Assembly (NCBI RefSeq): GCF_032118995.1
Contig: NC_092665.1
Location: 12,628,512-12,692,511, forward strand
Origin: Asterias amurensis
Taxonomy: Eukaryota > Echinodermata > Asteroidea > Forcipulatida > Asteriidae
Length of the DNA stretch: 64,000 nt
Direction: 5' to 3'
The notes under the pieces are model-generated. The model saw only the letters and a program-made list of their open reading frames with translations. It did not search any database and had not been told where the DNA came from. The position numbers and the translations under genes were made by a program. Shown in pieces: positions 1 through 12,000 of the stretch. Each line of letters starts with the position of its first letter. Position 1 is the stretch's first letter.

Positions 1-59
1 GCTTACTTGCTTTGCAGAAATATGCAATAACAGATAATGAGACAGATACATTTCGTGAA
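1..59 (+). pseudogene. decayed duplicate of the acceptor site and start of the exon at 247-336
   Basis: The first 59 bases align closely with 230-291. Both begin with a 17-base polypyrimidine/AG acceptor differing at only two sites. They then read KYAITDNETDTFRE followed by a stop, against EYAPTDDELDAYRR in the intact exon. The two are separated by a GATT-type simple repeat, so the pair looks like a local duplication whose upstream member has decayed. A TAA stop in the exon frame makes inclusion in the mRNA unlikely without truncating the protein. Confidence 0.6.
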
Positions 60-62
60 TAA

Positions 63-125
63 AATGATTGCTTGGTTGATTGATCGATTGATGAATTATT
101 GGTTGATTGACTGATTGATTGATTG

Positions 126-210
<85 letters not shown>

Positions 211-229
211 CTGATTGATTGATTGATTT
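63..229. repeat. (GATT)n simple repeat
   Basis: A run of GATT/TTGA units with a few interruptions lies between the decayed exon copy and the real exon. The same unit forms the 3' tail of the LINE fragment near 57.85 kb, so it could be an expanded LINE tail, but no LINE body is visible here. Confidence 0.9.
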
Positions 230-246
230 GGTTACTTGATTTGCAG

Positions 247-2854
247 GAGTATGCACCAACAGATGATGAATTGGATGCGTATCGAAGAGGAGAAACATGG
301 GATGCGGAGAAAGCTAAAGAACTTGCCAAGCAAAAGGTGAATAATCTTGACCTCCTGAGGAAATAGAGCTTTAAGGAGGAGTTCTGCAAGACCCTTTATT
401 ATGGTATCTTCCACCTCAGGGACCCAAGTTGGCACCACATGAATAACCCATTTGTGTGTTCATCAGACTATAGAGACAGTTGCTATGTCACATGATTCGG
501 GGCAAGCTTTTACGAAGTTACGTAGTTACAATTTTTTGAATGAAGGTGTAGTGATAGTGATAATACGCTTTTCTGAGAGTCCTTGGCTTCACAACCGTAA
601 TAAATCAAGTTAGATGAAGAAAGGAATCAGTCCACTAAATACGGCAATGTTCCTCAATGAAAAAAAAAAAAATCAGTGTCTATTATTAATAGGCTTTTCA
701 TATCACCACATCTTCAAAGTTAAAGTGTCTTAATGATTCTTTTTTTTCAGGCATTAGACGAAGAGAATGAGAGAAAACGCCTAGCTTCCGACCCTCACAA
801 ATTCGTTCCAAACTCAAACTACCAAGCCAAGTACAAGAGCATCATTGGTGAGGAGAGCGCGTTGGAAGCTGCCAAGAACCTGACACCAAACAAGCAGTTT
901 GGAAACGGTGAGAAGACAAATGTTTTTGTTTTTTTCAGTTAGTGCATAACATTTCTGGCACCATGCACCGTTTTTGTCTGAGGGGTAATTCTTACGAATA
1001 CATGATACTATTCACCAGGACAGGGGTCTACCAGTAGTCATTCTTTCACAGTAGCCTTAGTAAATTGGAACAATCTCCCTGAAGACCTGGGCCCAATTTC
1101 ATAGAGCTAAGCACACAAATTTGCTTAGCATGAAATTTTTTCCTTGATAAAAACAGGATTACCATTAAAATTTTCTTGTGATTTTCCGAATTTGCAAACA
1201 ACAGCTAAATACCAGTAACTAGCACTATACAGCAATTGAAAATTTGGTTGGTAATCCTGTTTTTATCAAGGAAGAAAATCCATGCTTAGCAAATTTTGGT
1301 GCTTAGCAGCTCTATGAAATTGGGCCCTGATCAACTGGACAACTCTAGCTAGTTTTAAGCAGGGTGTACAGTCAGTCCAGCTCTGCTAGGTCAGCCTGAG
1401 CTGTTTTTAGCCGCACTCTATGTTCACTGTTCACCAACCTGCATTGTTATACCTCGGTAACAAACTGTTAAGCTTGATTGGTCGAGAAACAATCATGTGA
1501 CGTGCAACAAAAATGCATGTACCATGGCTGCACGGGTAACATGAGTTTTGCATAGTAAGCGGTGTACGTCACCTTGATCATTCCCAGCATTGGTTGATTT
1601 CCAGCGCTAGTACGAAACAGGCACGGGTTCGAGGGAACAGTGAAGAATGGTTTAATATTTGAACAACTGTCCGTCCGCTTATTAAACTATGCATACGGTC
1701 CGAAAATAATGTTTGAAGATGAAATCATAACTTTGAGAAGAGGAATAATCAGTTTACCAAGGTATAACAAAACAATTTTTGTATGCTGTGATTAGGGTCA
1801 ATGTGTTTTGTACACCCTCGGGGGGAAAATGGCACCCTCGGCGATTTTCCCCCTCGGGTGTACAAAACGCCATGGACCCCGCCACAGCATGCAACAATTG
1901 TATACTGTATAATATCCACACCCTCGCATGCACACAACAACCACAGTACGTAGTACATCAGATGGTGTACTGTACTTTTATGGAAGCAGAAGAAGAACCC
2001 TGTCACTGAACTAGGAACATCGCTGTTGACTATATGGTCCTTCCACCCCCCTAGAACGGAAAGTGGAAGAACTACCTTTTATTTCAGGGGTATCAGGCTT
2101 GGAACAACCTTCCACATAATCTGAAATCTCTGCAGCCCACAGATCTTAATCAAACTTTAAATCAACTCAAACTGTTTGGTAAATCCCGTTTTCCACTGTC
2201 AATTTTGATTACTCCATTCTGCTTTTTTATCTGTAATTCCATTTTTGCTATGTTTATGAGTGCTAGGATCCAGTGTTTATTAATGAAGTTGCATTGTTAT
2301 TTCCTGTAACATTTTCAGGCCTGTATCTTTTGTTTTTAAAAGGGCAAGGGCACCAGGGCATTTTCTCCTTTGGTATTAAGAGGAAATTTTAAATTTGTAC
2401 TTGAGCATTTCAAGGGCACCAAGGCAAGACCGGGGGCCATAGAGGCATCAGGCTCAAATATCTGACCTACAAGATGGCGTCAGTGTGCGTGTGGGTTTGC
2501 GTGCGTGTGTGCATGCATGTACCGTAGATACATGTATCAAACTGGAAGTGCTGTGTGCTTCATTGATGTACGCATTTGGACACGCTAACGGTTTGCCCTA
2601 CAAAATGGTGACTTTCATAGCAACAAAGGGGTTATTCAATACGGTCTTTTCAGTGCACTTTGCAGCTTTGTAAGTAGCCTACATGTAGGAGATCAGTGAG
2701 AGGGTCAAAATATAACTGAAATGTTTTGTTGTTTATGACAGTTCCAAGTGAAAACAAGATGGATAAACGCTCAGTTGAAGAGACGCTTGACGCCATTCGG
2801 AAAAAGAAGAAGCAAAAGATCGGAGAAGCGTCGTCCTCAAGCCAGGACACGTGA
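247..2854 (+). CDS. C-terminal three exons of an unidentified charged, probably nuclear protein (5' end outside window)
   Basis: Three exons join in frame with GT-AG borders: 247-336, 751-907 and 2742-2854, ending in TGA. They give about 119 residues. Exon 1 reads EYAPTDDELDAYRRGETW..., exon 2 runs from ALDEENERKR through YKSIIGEESALEAAKNLTP, and the last exon ends KKKKQKIGEASSSSQDT. The tail is highly charged and helical in character, with a basic KKKKQK cluster resembling a nuclear localisation signal and a Ser-rich end. The style resembles C-terminal tails of splicing-factor-type proteins, but I do not recognise the family, so the nuclear role is inference only. The gene continues upstream of the window. 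The second intron, about 1.8 kb, holds a palindromic MITE and other repeats. The coding status is supported by the phase match across both introns (phase 0, then phase 1). Confidence 0.75.
1089..1327. mobile_element. palindromic MITE, family A ('GGGCCC' ends), in an intron
   Basis: It begins GGGCCCAATTTCATAGAGCT and ends with the reverse complement. Inner arms are also inverted: CCTTGATAAAAACAGGATTA near the left and its complement near the right. Total length is about 239 bp with no coding capacity. Two further copies lie at 3501-3740 and 63351-63572. This is a non-autonomous DNA element; the superfamily is not evident. Confidence 0.85.
1592..1900 (+). repeat. dispersed repeat, family H, also at 53197-53430
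   Basis: The segment starting GATTTCCAGCGCT and running through GCTTATTAAAC, AATAATGTTTGAAG, AGGTATAACAAAACAA and TTTTGTACAC recurs with substitutions near 53.2 kb. Within it, TTTTGTACACCCTCGGGGG is followed by its inverted counterpart, giving a hairpin around 1808-1868. It is non-coding and probably a non-autonomous transposon fragment. Confidence 0.6.
2316..2454 (+). mobile_element. short repeat, family B ('CAGGCCTG' ends), partial copy
   Basis: It starts CAGGCCTGTATC and contains GGGCAAGGGCACC twice, the second time as CAAGGGCACCAAGGC. It ends near GGCATCAGGCT. It matches the fuller copies at 4601-4777 and 34411-34590, which keep CAGGCCTG at both ends. It lies in the last intron of the first gene. 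Confidence 0.7.
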
Positions 2855-2878
2855 CCTGGACCTATCAACTTGGTTCAT

Positions 2879-3400
2879 TCAACTTGTTATCAACTAATGT
2901 GTGTGTGTTGAAGGTAAGCAGATGAAGATTGGGGACTCGTCATTCACATACCTGAATCAACCGATTCAACTTGTTATCCACTAACATGTTTTAGGAGGAT
3001 CTTGGCTAGACCTTGTTGTCTAAACCAGCCCATCAAAAGATTTATCTTGTTGTTCTTAACTGGAAAATATTCTTCATGACGGACGGAGGTTGGGAAGTCA
3101 CCATCGTCTTCAAGAGTTTAATTTTCTTATCAACTACAATTATGTGTGTTGAATGGAAAGTTTGGAAACTAATGAATCGTCATCCACACATTTCCCGAGC
3201 TCATTAGCTGATTGACATTGTAATCAACTAATGTTTCGAAAAATAGAGGATAAAGATTTTGAACATCACCAAGGAGCTTGAGGAGCTCCACAACTTGACT
3301 TGAGTTCGTCAATCGATTTAATAACTTTTTTTTATGAACTAAAATGTTGTCGTGTTGAATAAAGAGGCTGAAGATTGGAGAGTCGTGATCCACCTGCCAG
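2879..3400 (+). repeat. degenerate tandem repeat in the 3' flank of the first gene
   Basis: The motif AACTTGTTATCAACTAATGT, a GTGTTGAA block and GAAGATTGGGGACTCGTCAT recur in varied form about every 100-180 bases (around 2879, 2968, 3129, 3221 and 3340). It follows the stop codon directly, so it probably forms part of the 3'UTR. No coding frame is maintained. Confidence 0.55.
3358..3363 (+). terminator. possible AATAAA polyadenylation signal for the first gene
   Basis: AATAAA lies about 500 bases after the TGA stop and within the degenerate tandem repeat. Other AT-rich hexamers follow near 4.94 kb, so this is only the first candidate. Confidence 0.3.
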
Positions 3401-3500
3401 GTCCACGCTTGCTGAATCGCTCAACTTTCAACTTAACATCAGTTTGTAAAGGCCAAGTTGATATTTATAGTCAACAAACCTGTAGCTGAGTTTGCTAGCT

Positions 3501-3740
3501 GGGCCCAATTTCATAGAGCTGCTAAGCACAAAAGTTTGCTTAGCATGAAATTTCTTCCTTGATAAAAACAGGATTTCCAACCAAACTTCCATGTGGTTTT
3601 CAGGATAAGCAAACAACAGCTGAATACTGAACAAGAAATATGCAACAAATGGAAATTTTGTTGGTAAACCTGTTTTTATCAAGGAAGAAATTTCATGCTA
3701 AGCAAATTTTTGTGCTTAGCAGCTCTATGAAATTGGGCCC
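3501..3740. mobile_element. palindromic MITE, family A
   Basis: Same ends and inner inverted arms as the copy at 1089-1327: GGGCCCAATTTCATAGAGCT on the left, its complement on the right. Length is about 240 bp. The two copies are similar enough that the family was active after the lineage's older repeats decayed, which is inference. Confidence 0.85.
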
Positions 3741-6404
3741 TGATTTCAACAGATATAGCTGAAGATGAAAGTCTCGCAGGAGTTAAGCACATTTCAACTG
3801 AATTATTCGTTGTGAATTTGTGAAGTCAAATTTTGAATCGCATTTGCATTCGCAAGAAGTATGAACCAGGCTTAAGGGAGGAGATGGAGCCAACATCCAG
3901 AGGCTTCATCAGCTTTCCTCAGTCGAAATACCCTGAGTTGAATAGACGATGTGACCTGTGACATCACATGTTTACAAAAGAGCCACAGGGCCTGGACTTC
4001 CTGTAGGCACGATTTGATGGTCTAATGGAAGAAAACATAAAATCCTATATTTTATGGAGATTGCACTGTCTAGTTTTTATCAACTTTTGATATGATGAAA
4101 GGGGGCACATCTAAAAACTTGTCCAGCTTTTACTTTCATAGTTTTGGATTTATGTGGAAATTATGACACAAAATGTCAACTTTCCCATTATGACCAGTGT
4201 AGTATCTTGCCTGCCAGAATACTCAACGAATGTACAAGGTCACACTTATGGTAGACAAAGTTCACATGGTCTAAAAGCATAGGTCTCAGGATGTCCGAAT
4301 TTTTGCTGAAAAGAACTATCAACCTGTTAACTCAAACTGAGTCAAAACAAACAGAGTCAACTAGAGTCAGCAGAACACTACATGTACATCTATTCTTTAT
4401 CAGTTGAATCAACTCACTCACTCAGTCGACCCAGGTTATTGCGCTGCTGCATACTAGAGTCAGGCTATAAATGAATCAACTATCAACATTATGTGAACTA
4501 AGCTATGTGTGATTCTAAAAAGATATTTTGCTGAGTTGACAACAGCGCGTGGCAACTTTAACTGGATCTTTTTTTGTTGTGTTGTAGTGCCAGAAAAGTT
4601 CAGGCCTGTATGCTTCGTTTTTGATAGGGCAAGGGCACCAAGGCATTTTCTCTTTGGCAAAGGGCACCCTATGGAGGAAATTGTAAATTTCTACTAGAGC
4701 ATTTCAAGGGCACCAAGGCAATGGCAAGGGGCAACGGAGGCAATTGCCTCCGTTGCCTCTGTGAAGTATCAGGCCTGAAAGTTAGGTTCATTCGCTTACG
4801 TTCTCACTTTGTGAAAACTTATAAATCAAACTCTTCTTTTGATGCATATACTCCAAAATGTCTCAAAACGCTTCCATATTATATACAATTAACAGTGAGG
4901 TAACCCATGTCTTTCATATGTACATGTTGACGCCATCAAAATAAAAAATAAAAATACTTAAAGAAAAAAGGTTCCTGTGTCACTTTTTAGAAAGTTTTTT
5001 ATTAAGATTTTTGGGAGTGAGTAAACTCCTTATAACAGAGTACGTCCACTTTGCTCGCAATCTCTGACCAAATTTAAATTCAGCTGCCCACCACGAAGAA
5101 TGTCCTAGCTACAACACTGGGAGTGACACAAGGAACATTTTTCTTGGATAAGATTTTGACTTCTTTCTAGAACGCCTTTTTTTGCAGTATGACCGTTGCT
5201 ATCAATGAATTAAGAAAAGATTTTGCTTGCTGAAATGGTGCCCTTGCATATTTCTGGTTCCAAGAATAGATAAAGCCTAAGATAATTTTTTTCACAGGCG
5301 TTACATACATCTATGCAGTATTTAAAATATTAGCTCATTTTTTTAAGCAGTCATACTTTTACTAGCAACTCAAAATGTTGATTTATTGAATCTTCTGAAG
5401 GCAGGAGAGCATTCTAAGAATAAGGTGAAATCTGACATACGTACAAAAATGGTAAAACAGAAGCAACAGTTGTTTGGTCTTTCGGTTTATTTTTACACAA
5501 TTTAATTGTGATATGAAAGGTCTTTTTAATTGGGACTTTAAAACAGTGAATAAAAGTACTCTGGTATTACCTCCTTAAATTACTGATGTAAATATTAGCA
5601 TGTTAGTGCAAAAATATCTAGAGTGGCCAAAAACTCCCTAAAAATAAACCGATCTTTCCCTGTTCTGACGAACGAATTTGAAAATTACAAATGTCTTGTC
5701 TGACATGGAATATCCAGGATGCACGCTCACAAGCTTTGGGGACAAGATGCAACATTTTTTGCACTGTGATTTTTCTTGTGAGGTACGACATTATTTTGAG
5801 ATTGAAACGCAACGCATCTAATTATGTATGTACAGTACATATAATTTGAACTGAGTAAATAAATGTCAAATGTGGTTAAAACTAAGTGTCAGTGCACTTT
5901 TTGTTTAAATGTATGTGTGGAAATTTTCATAATCCAATCAATCAATCAAGAGGCTATTCAAAAAAGAACACATTTAAGTTTTCAGACAACATGAAATTTG
6001 TTTGTACTTGACACAAAATATACTTGTACACTGACAAATAAATTATGAACATGTTGCACAATGAATCTACAAGGAATCGTACTTTAACACAATTTAAAAC
6101 CCAGAAAGTCTTATCTTTGCAAAACATAGAGTTTAAGCCTTAGATATTGTTTAAAACCTTCACAAATGTTTATCGCGGATAAATTTGATATAAATGCAGA
6201 TCATCATAGAAATTGATTCCAGACAACAATTTAAGTGTCTTTCATAACCATTTCAATAGTTCAACAATTCAAACATATCTTCCTAATATAACAAATATCA
6301 TACATTGTACAATTACTTTTATGGCACTCAATTTAACAATACTGATCAATTAAACGAACTCTAGACAAAATTTATGTCCTTCATTTTCATTCTAAATGAT
6401 CTAA
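3741..6404. other. gene-free AT-rich stretch
   Basis: Apart from the family B repeat at 4601-4777, I see no exon, RNA gene or recognisable element. Short open frames here lack family resemblance or splice context. Part of it may be 3'UTR of the first gene. Confidence 0.5.
4601..4777 (+). mobile_element. short repeat, family B, complete copy
   Basis: It opens with CAGGCCTGTATG and closes with TATCAGGCCTG, so the ends are inverted. It contains GGGCAAGGGCACCAAGGC twice and an internal palindrome, GGCAACGGAGGC against GCCTCCGTTGCC. Length is 177 bp, non-coding. Confidence 0.75.
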
Positions 6405-6418
6405 TAATAATAATAATA

Positions 6419-6511
<93 letters not shown>
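6405..6511. repeat. (TAA)n microsatellite, 3' tail of the adjoining SINE
   Basis: About 35 AAT/TAA units with one slip. It abuts the tail end of the minus-strand SINE at 6512-6840, so it is best read as an expanded (TTA)n SINE tail. Confidence 0.9.
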
Positions 6512-6840
6512 CAGTTTTTGAAGGGCGTCTCAAAGCGCTTTCAACATTAGTACCCCTGGTCACTGGGCCTTTAATAACTCATTCCTTAAACCATCTCAGC
6601 TCCCTTGAGAGTACACAGCCTTTGCAACAAATATGCACTACTCGGCTAAATCAATCACAAGGACCATCTCTGCCCTCACAGGTACCCATTTACCCCTGGG
6701 TGGAGAGAAGCACTTATAGTTAAGTGTCTTGCTCAGGGGCACAAAGTGTCACGGCCGAGGGGGATTCGAACCAACACTCTGCTGAACAGAAACACCAGAG
6801 CTTCAGTTCGTTGCTCTTATCCGCTCGGCCACAACACCCT
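6512..6840 (-). mobile_element. tRNA-derived SINE
   Basis: Read on the minus strand from 6840, it opens GTGTTGTGGCCGAGCGG, a good Pol III A box of Leu/Ser-tRNA type. GGTTCGAATCCC follows as B box about 65 bases later. A conserved body comes next (CTGAGCAAGACACTTAACT, CACCCAGGGGTAAATGGGTA, AAGCGCTTTGAGACGCC), then the (TTA)n tail. Head, body and tail are all present, so this copy is full length. The body motifs are widespread in marine invertebrate SINEs, from memory. Confidence 0.85.
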
Positions 6841-7402
6841 CAATAATCTATCATCTGATAATCTACCTATTGACTCTAAAAATTTGAAAGACTTTTTGAC
6901 GTCACTTTACAAATACTTGGACTCAATTATTTACATGAACGTTTAAATAGTACTAATTAACAGTCTGTTTACAATCTTTTGATAACTTATTAAATAGATT
7001 CTGTTATTAAAATTGACTCACCCATCTATACAAACACTTGAGCCGGTATGAAAGCAGTAAAATAATCGGTAAGACAAACAGTTTTGTTATAATAATCTGT
7101 ATATACTTTGTGCGCACCATAGATTTTTATGCAACCATATTGGTGCATTGGAAAGCTGATCACACTGTTACAATAATAGTATTATTCAGTTGGTAAACAT
7201 AAAGTATTGTGCATTGCCCATCACAGCCAAGCAAAATTTCACAGAGCTGCTTAAAGCAGACAATTTAGTAAATTTGTAAATTTGTATCAAGCAAAATGTG
7301 CAGGAGACCAGCGAAAATTGATGCATGAGACAGAGTACTCTGGCTGGTAACCTTTATGTTGATGAGCATATTTTAATATGTTGATGAGCATATTTTTGTG
7401 CC

Positions 7403-7793
7403 TAAAGACACTGGACACTATTGGTGATTGTCAAACACCCGTCTTCTCACTTGGTGTGTCTCAACGTATGCATAAAATACATGTAACAAACCTGTGAAAA
7501 ATTTTGCTCAATTTGTCGTCGGAATTGCGAGATAATAATGAAAGAAAAAACACCCTTGTCACACGAAGTTGTGTGCGTTTAGATGGTTGATTTCGAGACC
7601 TCAAGTTCTAAGTCTGAGGTCTCGAAATCAAATTCGTGGAAAATTACTTCTTTCTTGAAAACTATGTTACTTCAGAGGGAGCCGTTTCTCACTATGTTTT
7701 ATACTATCAACCTCTCCCCATTACTCGTTACCAAGTAAAGTTTTATGCTAATAATTATTTTGAGTAATTACCAATAGTGTCTAATGCATTTAA
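7403..7793 (-). mobile_element. MITE family C (GGACACTATTGGTAATT type), full copy
   Basis: It begins TAAAGACACTGGACACTATT and ends ACCAATAGTGTCTAATGCAT, i.e. inverted ends of about 25 bp. The centre has the inverted pair GATTTCGAGACCTCA and its complement. This is the commonest element in the window; other copies lie near 18.2, 25.5, 30.5, 31.3, 32.4, 56.6, 56.9, 59.8 and 62.0 kb. It is non-coding. Confidence 0.85.
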
Positions 7794-9078
7794 ACAAACC
7801 CACATGTACTCACACAATCCACAGTCCTAATTTCTTTTTCCTCCTCAAGGGCCATGAGCACCTTTTTTAGCCAGATACAGGCACTATACTCTTACTACGG
7901 TACAATGTAAGATTCACAAATGTATATAAGTTTTATAAAACAAAATGAAAAAAATAACTTCAAACCCAAATTGTCAAAACTTTTGAGAATAGACGGACTT
8001 CTGCTATTATTAAATACTATATTATATACATAATCAACAGCCCTTCAATATTCTAATGGAAAGGAGATTAAAAAGGGCAAAATCTGGACAATGATTCTGA
8101 AACAATTTTTTGGGGACTCTTTAAAACAGAATCTCTATGAGATAATAACTATTCACACACTTTGTGGAATTAGAGAATAATGGTTATTCACACACATACA
8201 GTTGGTGGATTTTAAATATGAACTTTTGCAAGTCACCTGTGTAACATTTCAGGCATGCAACTTTTCCTCGGATCAACTGATTTCCTCTTTTTGAAGTCTC
8301 AGTTTTACCATTCAAAAATGCAAAATACTATACAAGATCATTGACATTTTGTAATTTCCTCTTTTTTGGTGAAGTTAAGGTTGCGTGCCTGACATTTGAT
8401 GCAGTGTGCTGATAGCAGATAAAGTTGAATTTGTTGACAAGAGAGTAAAAATCTTGTAATCAAGTTTTTTTCCCACAGTGTATACATGCCTTTTCAACTA
8501 AAGCTGTTCACTTGATCAATAATGAATTTGTGATTACAAACCCATGTTAGTTATACAGCTTATGGTGTTTAAATCACACATTTAAACATGGCCACGTGAT
8601 CTCCTCTCTGCAAACCAGAACGGATAAACTGTCCCAGGTAATTATAAACAGTTTTTTGTATCAGGAACACTTTATTTGTTGAACTTTTTCAACTTCAAAA
8701 TGAAATACTTGAACAATTAAAGTGGGTTTGCTGCTTGTGAGTTTTGAATTTTTGAAGCTATGGAAATTTGTCTTACCATGCCACTCTCATCCTACTTTCC
8801 AGATTGGGATATTCTAAATTTGTCCCTTTTTCCAAATTGGCCACCAATATATCCCAATCGAAGAGCTTTTGGAGACAAAAACTACTTCATCTCAGTTTAG
8901 CTTCAAGAGGGTGTTTAGTAATATTGACCAGGGCTGGTACTGTCTTCCCAATGAAGATAGTAAATGTCCCAAACAGTTGAACTATCCCATGTTTTTTTTG
9001 CCCAGATTGGAATGTGAATAGAAATGTCTTCCGATTGAGAGCTTCCAGGATGACAATAATACTTCTCTGATTTAATTC
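7794..9078. other. 3' flank of the polyketide synthase gene
   Basis: No gene is visible. On the minus strand this follows the PKS stop codon and probably holds its 3'UTR. An AATAAA is present on the minus strand at 8676-8671, about 400 bases past the stop. A half copy of a family A-like element lies just upstream, near 7.22-7.35 kb. Confidence 0.45.
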
Positions 9079-12000
9079 TTAGTTTGACTCTGCAGCTTTC
9101 TCAATCAAGAAAACTGTCGTCATTCCTCCTAAGATGTCAAGCTGAGAGATCTCAACTCCAAGCTGATTGGTCGCCCAATTGGCGATCTCCAAGGCAACCA
9201 AGGAGTCCACACCGTAGTTCACCATCGGCTGGCTCGTGTCGATGGCGTCCTCGGACATGCAAAGAAGCTCCGCCATCTTGGACTTGATGGTGGTTTCCAG
9301 GTCTTCAATCTCAAGATGTGGAGCTTCTCCCTTGGAAGATGTTGCTTTACTACGTGTGGCCAGGTGATGGAATTTCAGCATAGACTTGTGGCAGGTTGTC
9401 TGCGTTATTCCCCAGTCCTGAAAGTAAGAACAGGAACAAATTTAAGCATTTTTCGTAGGTCGATTATGTCCTTTCGAATAAAAACAAGTCTCGTTTCCGC
9501 AAAGGTGGTGATTGCCAGTAGAAATTTGAAACTTTGCATGGTGGGAGTATAAATGGGGTGAGGTTTGCAGTAGGTCTCTTTTGAGCAGTGTTGGTTCTGA
9601 GAATAACCAGTTGTTGACCCCAACTCTTTGTTTCGATCAGTATGCTCCGATTGTCTTCAGGAGAATGCTGGACTCTGTTGTTGAAGATTGCCATTCTAAT
9701 GTTTAAGTATTAATTTACTGCCGACTAATAATACCCAATTCACTAAAGGTGGCACTAACCGCGTGTTACATCGGTACAAGGGATCTATACAAGTTGGCAT
9801 CCTTTCTGTATTAAATACATTTTTGTGATAATTGTATTAACGCATCAGATTTTTCTCATTTGCACAGATCGGATTGAAAAACTGGAGCCACAGTTGGCTA
9901 TCGTTGAATTGCCGTCGAAAGATTAAGCGGTGTGATTAGGAGACTACCAATTGGAAAAATTGATATCATCTATGTAACAGGTATTTAATTTTAAGGCCTT
10001 TTCACATTTTTACAGCCTTTTTTTAGGCAACAAATTTGTCAATATTTGAAACGATGTTTTTTGACTTTTAAAACAAAAAACATGTGATCTTGCAATTGTC
10101 AATGCCTTTCCTTCATGGAGATTGCATGGACTTGGTCAGCCTGTAAGTTGCCTCATGTGACATGACCCTTAGTCTTCCTAATCCTTTGTTCACAATTGCG
10201 ACCCTTGTACATTGCTATGGGGAAAAAGTTTGATGATTTTACATACCTGGTTTGCAAAAGTAACCACAGGGAGGTCTCTGTTGGACAGCAGCTGGCCTAG
10301 AACCTGAAGGAACTCATCTACGTGAAGTTGGTAGCATCCCTTCATGGCCAAGACTTTCACCGTCTGCCCCTTGTCTTCAAGATACCCAGCTCCCTTGACG
10401 GGTGCCAGCTGGATTGAAAGACCTGGTAGGCCCTCCATGTGTCTCTTCTCAGCCAGAGCGTCCAGGTATGCGTTGGCTGCACAGTAGCACGGCTGGGCTT
10501 GATGTCCCCAAGTAGTCGAGATTGAGGACAACATGAAGAAGACGTCAAGGTTGTCTTGTTGCGTCAGCTCATGCAGGTGCTGAGCTCCGAGTGCTTTCGC
10601 TCCAAGAATACGGTCCATCTGCTCCTGTGTAATCTGTGAGAGATTCTCCTCGTCTATGACTCCAGCAAGATGGAAGATTCCCTTGACGGGAGGAACAGTC
10701 TTGTCTTGTTGGAGGTTTTTCAACAGCATCTTGACGCAGGCTTTCTTTGAGATGTCAAGGGAAAACTCGTAAATGTTAACTTGGTTTTTCTTCAGAAAGC
10801 TCAAGGTCCGCTTTGCAGCTGCAGTAGTAGCTCCTCTCCGAGAAACAAGTGCAATGTGCTTTGCTCCGTTCAGGCACAGCCATCTGGAAAGAGCCTGTCC
10901 GATTCCTCCATACCCACCAGTGATGATGTAGGTTGCATTAGGCTTGAACTGGCACAGCGAAGGTTTGATCTCACTTGGCTTGAAAGCGTCGGGGATTTCA
11001 AAGACGATCTTTCCAATATGTGAGCCTTTGGACATGATACGGAAGGTGTCTTTGAGGTTTGCTATGGAATAGACACTTGTCGGGATGGGTGTCAGCTTCT
11101 TCTCTTCAAACAGCTTTACTACTTTGCACATGACACTCTGGACTTCCTCTGGAAATTGTCGCATTAAGATGTCTAGCTGACAGGAATGGAACACCTTGTT
11201 CTCCAGGAAAAAGCTCATCGGGAGACTAGAGCCCTGTAGGATGTCTCTTTTGCCAATTTCACAAAACCTCCCTCCAGGTGCTAAAAGTGACAAACCGACT
11301 TGAAGAAGCTTCCCTGATAGAGAATTTAGGATTACGTTCACTCCCTTTCCATCAGTCCACTGCATGACATCATCATAGAATTGGGAAGATCGAGAGTCGC
11401 TTACCAGATCCAGTCCAAGGTTCCTGAGAAAGGACCTTTTCTCTTCAGTCCCAGCGGTGCAGATAATCTTGGCTCCTCTCATGCGAGCAATTTGAATTGC
11501 AGCTAGTCCAACACCTCCACATGCAGAATGAATCAACACAGTCTCACCCTTTTTCAAGTTGGCTCGGTCGACTAGACTGAGATACGCCGTTACAAAGACT
11601 ACACCAACACTAGAGGTCTCCAACCAAGTCAAATTCTCTGGCATGAGGACAGTCAACTTGGAATCACATACTACATGAGAAGCAAAACAACTTTTACCGA
11701 ATGCCATCACCTTATCATTGACTTTCAGTTCAGTCACACCACTCCCTACTTCTACAATTTCACCAGCACATTCCAGACCAAAGGATGGGTGTGCGTCACT
11801 TTCCAGTCCTTCAAGTAGCCCCAAGGCCATCATGACATCTTTGAAATTGAGTGGAGCTGCCTTCACATGGATCTTGACATGACCTGGAGGGATTTCAAAG
11901 TCTTGAACGTCATGGAAAGCAAGGTCGTCGATAGACGCTCCCTTGTTTCTTTGCAGATCTTGCTCCACTCGCCAATTTTTTGACTGCACCTCACTGACCA

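Noticed and set aside
7401-7793. Possible CRISPR-like or regulatory array from the many recurring GAGACCTC and ACTATTGGTAATT words
   Set aside because: The words belong to copies of one dispersed MITE with inverted ends, scattered in both orientations, not a regular array.
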